Assembly (NCBI GenBank): GCA_002401565.1
Contig: NVTL01000035.1
Coordinates: 1-7,077, forward strand
Direction of reading: 5' to 3'
Length of the DNA: 7,077 bases
From: Rhodospirillaceae bacterium
GTDB lineage: Bacteria > Pseudomonadota > Alphaproteobacteria > Rhodospirillales > Magnetovibrionaceae
Part shown: positions 4,625-7,077 of the stretch, in pieces
Position numbering within the stretch: position 1 is the first letter of the stretch
How the letters are laid out: every line of letters begins with the position of its first letter
Notes under the pieces: model-generated
Seen by the model: the letters and a program-made list of their open reading frames with translations, nothing else
Databases searched by the model: none
Told to the model about the DNA's origin: nothing
Translations under genes and position numbers: made by a program

Positions 4625-5446
4625 ATGTTTAGTTTAAGAGTGCGGTCGTGTTTAAGTTTGATGGTGTTCGTTGGAATACTTGGTTTAGCGGGCGCGCTCT
4701 CAGGCTCTCAGGCTTCGGCTGAAAGTCCCTATCCACGCGAACAGGTTGAAGAACATTTACGAACGATGTTCCTAGACAAACTAACAGATGACAGCCTAGA
4801 CATTAATGATACAAATTTTGGCTTTTTTTCACTAAAGAAAGAAATTCGTTTTTCAATTCTGGGTCTTAAGGAGACAGAGGTTGATTCAGCCAAGACTATT
4901 TTAATAAATTTATTTGCAAATGTAATAAAGGTCCCGCCAAAAATTGTTGATCCAACTCAGGAAAAATTTGATGTCTTGCTTTTAATATCCGACAATTTGC
5001 CGATTGATGCAAAACTCCCAATCTATAGAAAATTTTTAAAGCTCGGAAATCAAACCGAAGAAGACTATCTTAAGACTTTTCAAAAGAAGCGCCCTACGGA
5101 CTTTACGTCTCTTATGCAAATGTATATTGGAGCTCCCGGAGAGATTTATATCGTCTTAGCGACAGAACGTGACCATCCTCAAACATATTCACCTTCTACA
5201 TTTGAACAAATGTTCAGTTACGCCTTATTTCAGACCCTAACAGGAGCTGAAAACAGCAATGTCATTAAACCCTCTGCCGTCAATCACCACGACAAGGGCT
5301 CCAAAGTAGATGGCTTCTCAACTATTGACCGTGCCGTTTTAAGAAGCCTATTCGCTCATGATGATTGGCTGGGCATGAAGTACGAACCTCGACTTAAGTT
5401 ACTCATCGACCGAGTGATGACACAACTAAAACTCACCCCTAATTAA
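4625..5446 (+). CDS. Secreted protein resembling DUF2927 (unknown function)
   Basis: The 273-residue precursor has a clear Sec signal peptide: MFSLRVR, then a hydrophobic stretch SCLSLMVFVGILGLAGAL, with probable cleavage after Ala32 in ASA|ES. The mature protein should be periplasmic or exported. The C-terminal part matches the DUF2927 pattern I recall: a helix FEQMFSYALFQTLTG (193-207), KPSAVNHHD, then IDRAVLRSLF (from 234) and a final Gly250-Met251 where the family has the D..LL..LYdp.l.pGM block. The biochemical role of DUF2927 is not established, and no metalloprotease HExxH is visible. The start is uncertain: GAGG (4611-4614) is 10 bases before ATG 4625 and 4 before an in-frame GTG at 4619; ATG is preferred. 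The gene is strikingly A/T-rich compared with the left half. It is followed after 99 bases by the LysM gene on the same strand, probably one operon. Confidence 0.75.
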   Translation: MFSLRVRSCLSLMVFVGILGLAGALSGSQASAESPYPREQVEEHLRTMFLDKLTDDSLDINDTNFGFFSLKKEIRFSILGLKETEVDSAKTILINLFANVIKVPPKIVDPTQEKFDVLLLISDNLPIDAKLPIYRKFLKLGNQTEEDYLKTFQKKRPTDFTSLMQMYIGAPGEIYIVLATERDHPQTYSPSTFEQMFSYALFQTLTGAENSNVIKPSAVNHHDKGSKVDGFSTIDRAVLRSLFAHDDWLGMKYEPRLKLLIDRVMTQLKLTPN

Positions 5447-5487
5447 CCGAACTCTTAAATCTTAAAATTAAATCCACGTCTCTATGA

Positions 5488-5510
5488 CATGGCTTCATCT
5501 TGAAGCTGTG
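5488..5510 (+). other. 10-bp hairpin in the gap before the LysM gene
   Basis: CATGGCTTCA (5488-5497) and TGAAGCTGTG (5501-5510) pair around a 3-base loop with two G-U pairs; the inner GCTTCA/TGAAGC is perfect. It is followed by CCAATAGGG rather than a T-run, so it is not an intrinsic terminator. It lies 36 bases before ATG 5546 and may be an mRNA-processing or stability element that sets different levels of the two proteins, or a regulator site. Confidence 0.45.
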
Positions 5511-5533
5511 CCAATAGGGATGTCTGTGCATTC

Positions 5534-5538
5534 AGGAG
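5534..5538 (+). promoter_or_regulatory. Ribosome binding site of the LysM gene
   Basis: AGGAG lies 7 bases before ATG 5546. An in-frame ATG at 5540 is only 1 base from the site and too close to be used, so 5546 is the start. Confidence 0.75.
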
Positions 5539-5545
5539 AATGATT

Positions 5546-7077
5546 ATGCCAAAACAATCCCAAACAATACTTACAGATCAGCAAATATTGTCTAAGATTT
5601 TTGACGACATCAACAAGCTGGGATCCCAAATTCAAGGCACGTCCACTGGTGCCAAGGTTAGCATTGAAAAAACCAAAGGGAACTATGAAAAGACGAAAAA
5701 AACAGGTGATCTTTTATCAGGCGGGGCTGACCTAACCGTCAACGACAACGGCGAAATCGAAAATGTATCCGGTAAAGTACATGTTGGCACAAACAAAATT
5801 GGCGCAGGTGTCGGAGCCCAATACGATGCAAAAACAGGTGATGTCAAAGGTGATGTAAATGCCAATGCTGGTTTTGCCAATGTGAGTTTGGGTGGAGATA
5901 CAAAAGATGGTTCCGCTCATTTGGATGCTGGAGTCAATGTTGGAGCAGGCAGTCTAAGCATTGGTCTTAGCGGTTCACAACAAGGTGGTTCTCAAATCTC
6001 TGCTGGAGGTGACTTTCTTGGAACGGGTGTGAAAGTTACAGGAGAGAGCAAAGGCCCTCTTCCTAACACAAGAGTTTTCACAGCTACGTTTTCTGTAGGT
6101 CCCCAAGCGCTCGTGCAAGACAAAACAAAAACGAGACAATTGATCACAACAGAAGGTCATATCTTTGGGCCTGAAAAAGTTCTAACTAATCAAAATACAA
6201 GGACAGTAACCCTATTAGGTGAGCTACAACATGAAAAAGTGGTCACGTCCATCTTGCGACCTGATGGTAAAGTGAATAGGAAAGTCCTTAAAGATGTATC
6301 GACCCCGACTTACACCGCCGTCGGAGAGACTATAACGGCGGCGCTTGACACTGTAGGTGGACCGGGAGCTGTATCGCGAGCGTATCGAGATCAAATTTCC
6401 AACGCTGTCATGGATCGTCTGTCAGGCTATGGCGAACTCGCCCCAGACAAATCCTTTGTTAATGGCATTGCAGACAACGCTATGCGCGCAAACCTGAGAA
6501 GTTTAGAAGACCTTAATGTCAGCGATGCCACCGCGAACGCGATTGCAAATGGTATTGTGAACCAGCTCACAAGACAAACGGAAGAGCAGATAAAGGCCGG
6601 TAAAACCACGCCTACCAAGACAAGTAAAAAAGCCGAAATTGAAGAATCAATAAAAATAGAAATAGATAAGATAGAAGCTCAAATTCAAGCGCTGGTAGCA
6701 ACTAAACCAGCCTTGGCCAAGGCTCAAGCTGAGGCCTTAGCTTTGGCAGCCGCATCCCAACTTTCGAAAGCTGAAAGCCAGGGCAAGTTTAGCCGAAATG
6801 TTGAGTCGGGTACCTATGCAGGAGCATCAGAAGAGTACAGCCCAGAAGACTTTCAAACCGCCGCTCAAAACCAAGCTCAGTTGGCCCGTAATTCTCAACT
6901 GTTGACGGAACGAAAAACCCAAATTGCGAATGCAATTGAAACTATAAACAAACAAGGTCAGGGCCTTAAAACAATTGGTGCTGTCACGGTTCAAGCTGGC
7001 GATACGTTAACGCATTTGGCTCAAAAATATGACACTTCGGTTGGGGCCTTGGTCTCTGTCAATCCTCAAGTGATCAA
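5546..7077 (+). CDS. Repeat-containing LysM-domain protein, partial (3' end outside window)
   Basis: The frame is open from ATG 5546 to the window edge, at least 510 codons. The N-terminus (MPKQSQTILTDQQILSKIFD) has no signal peptide or membrane segment. Residues about 66-165 hold four imperfect 24-27 residue units of Gly/Asn/Ala-rich alternating strands separated by polar turns (NDNGE 66-70, DAKTG 94-98, DTKDG 118-122, SQQGG 144-148). A middle region follows (about 170-350). Then come a charged and Ala-rich probable coiled coil (about 363-410), a second Gln-rich helix (about 437-473), and a LysM domain beginning at residue 480 with VTVQAGDTLTHLAQKYDTSV. LysM domains bind peptidoglycan or related glycans, or occur in phage-tail-like baseplates. 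The missing signal peptide points to cytoplasmic use, a dedicated secretion system or an injected-particle role; this is inference. No overall family is recognised. It is probably co-transcribed with the secreted protein upstream. Confidence 0.85.
   Translation, partial: MPKQSQTILTDQQILSKIFDDINKLGSQIQGTSTGAKVSIEKTKGNYEKTKKTGDLLSGGADLTVNDNGEIENVSGKVHVGTNKIGAGVGAQYDAKTGDVKGDVNANAGFANVSLGGDTKDGSAHLDAGVNVGAGSLSIGLSGSQQGGSQISAGGDFLGTGVKVTGESKGPLPNTRVFTATFSVGPQALVQDKTKTRQLITTEGHIFGPEKVLTNQNTRTVTLLGELQHEKVVTSILRPDGKVNRKVLKDVSTPTYTAVGETITAALDTVGGPGAVSRAYRDQISNAVMDRLSGYGELAPDKSFVNGIADNAMRANLRSLEDLNVSDATANAIANGIVNQLTRQTEEQIKAGKTTPTKTSKKAEIEESIKIEIDKIEAQIQALVATKPALAKAQAEALALAAASQLSKAESQGKFSRNVESGTYAGASEEYSPEDFQTAAQNQAQLARNSQLLTERKTQIANAIETINKQGQGLKTIGAVTVQAGDTLTHLAQKYDTSVGALVSVNPQVI
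5741..6040 (+). repeat. Protein-level tandem repeat, ~25 residues x 4
   Basis: Within the LysM protein, residues 66-165 repeat a plan of polar turn, strand of alternating hydrophobic residues, Gly/Asn-Ala-Gly bend, and second strand. Turns begin at residues 66, 94, 118 and 144, a period of 24-28. Examples are GDVKGDVNANAGFANVSLGG and GSAHLDAGVNVGAGSLSIG. DNA copies are diverged, so this is an old, function-constrained repeat rather than a recent duplication. The pattern suggests a beta-hairpin stack or solenoid. Confidence 0.55.

Noticed and set aside
5683..6618. Minus-strand ORFs of 61-65 codons opposite the LysM gene
   Set aside because: The plus frame is open for over 500 codons with a good start and domain structure; the minus ORFs are incidental.
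1..7077. tRNA gene as integration target, rRNA, CRISPR array
   Set aside because: No cloverleaf-like sequence with a T-loop in intergenic DNA, no rRNA-like sequence and no regularly spaced identical repeats were seen.

Overview
The window looks like an accessory, mobile-DNA-rich stretch of a proteobacterial genome. An alphaproteobacterium is the best guess, because the IS21-type element end, the protease-less Lon-like ATPase and the DUF2927-like secreted protein are all familiar there. No rRNA, tRNA or housekeeping gene is present to fix the taxonomy. Base composition changes along the window: a 60-base line in the ATPase gene (541-600) counts 32 G+C, while a line in the secreted-protein gene (4801-4860) counts 14.

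Left, minus strand (1-3065): an operon reads leftward from a strong sigma70-type promoter at 3037-3065. Its first gene is an XRE-family regulator with a CI/LexA-like C-terminal domain (2463-3002). The second is a large AAA+ ATPase of the Lon type without a protease domain (174-2378). The third gene starts 10 bases further on and is cut after about 22 codons. The cut coincides with what looks like the right end of an IS21-family insertion sequence (1-96), which carries the last 19 codons of a plus-strand ORF resembling an IstB C-terminus. Repeated TACAC/GTGTA half-sites sit on the regulator promoter and suggest autorepression.

Middle, plus strand (3066-4618): a complete tyrosine recombinase (3193-4197) is divergent from the regulator, a layout typical of integrative elements. 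A 62-codon ORF overlaps its stop by one base. Then come a 9-bp inverted repeat (4346-4384), an A/T-rich stretch, a strong promoter (4436-4464) and, only about 55 bases further, an intrinsic terminator (4518-4550). Together the last two define an RNA of roughly 80 nt, either a small RNA or an attenuated leader for the next gene.

Right, plus strand (4619-7077): a signal-peptide protein resembling DUF2927 (4625-5446) is followed, after a 99-base gap holding a 10-bp hairpin, by a long gene that leaves the window open (5546-7077, at least 510 codons). This protein has no signal peptide. It carries about four imperfect 24-27 residue beta-type repeats rich in Gly/Asn/Ala, helical segments, and a LysM domain at the window edge. 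The pair may form a cell-envelope or secreted cassette, but neither function is known.

The most unusual points are the regulator with a serine-less S24 domain controlling a Lon-like ATPase, the promoter/terminator micro-unit, and the repeat-plus-LysM protein.
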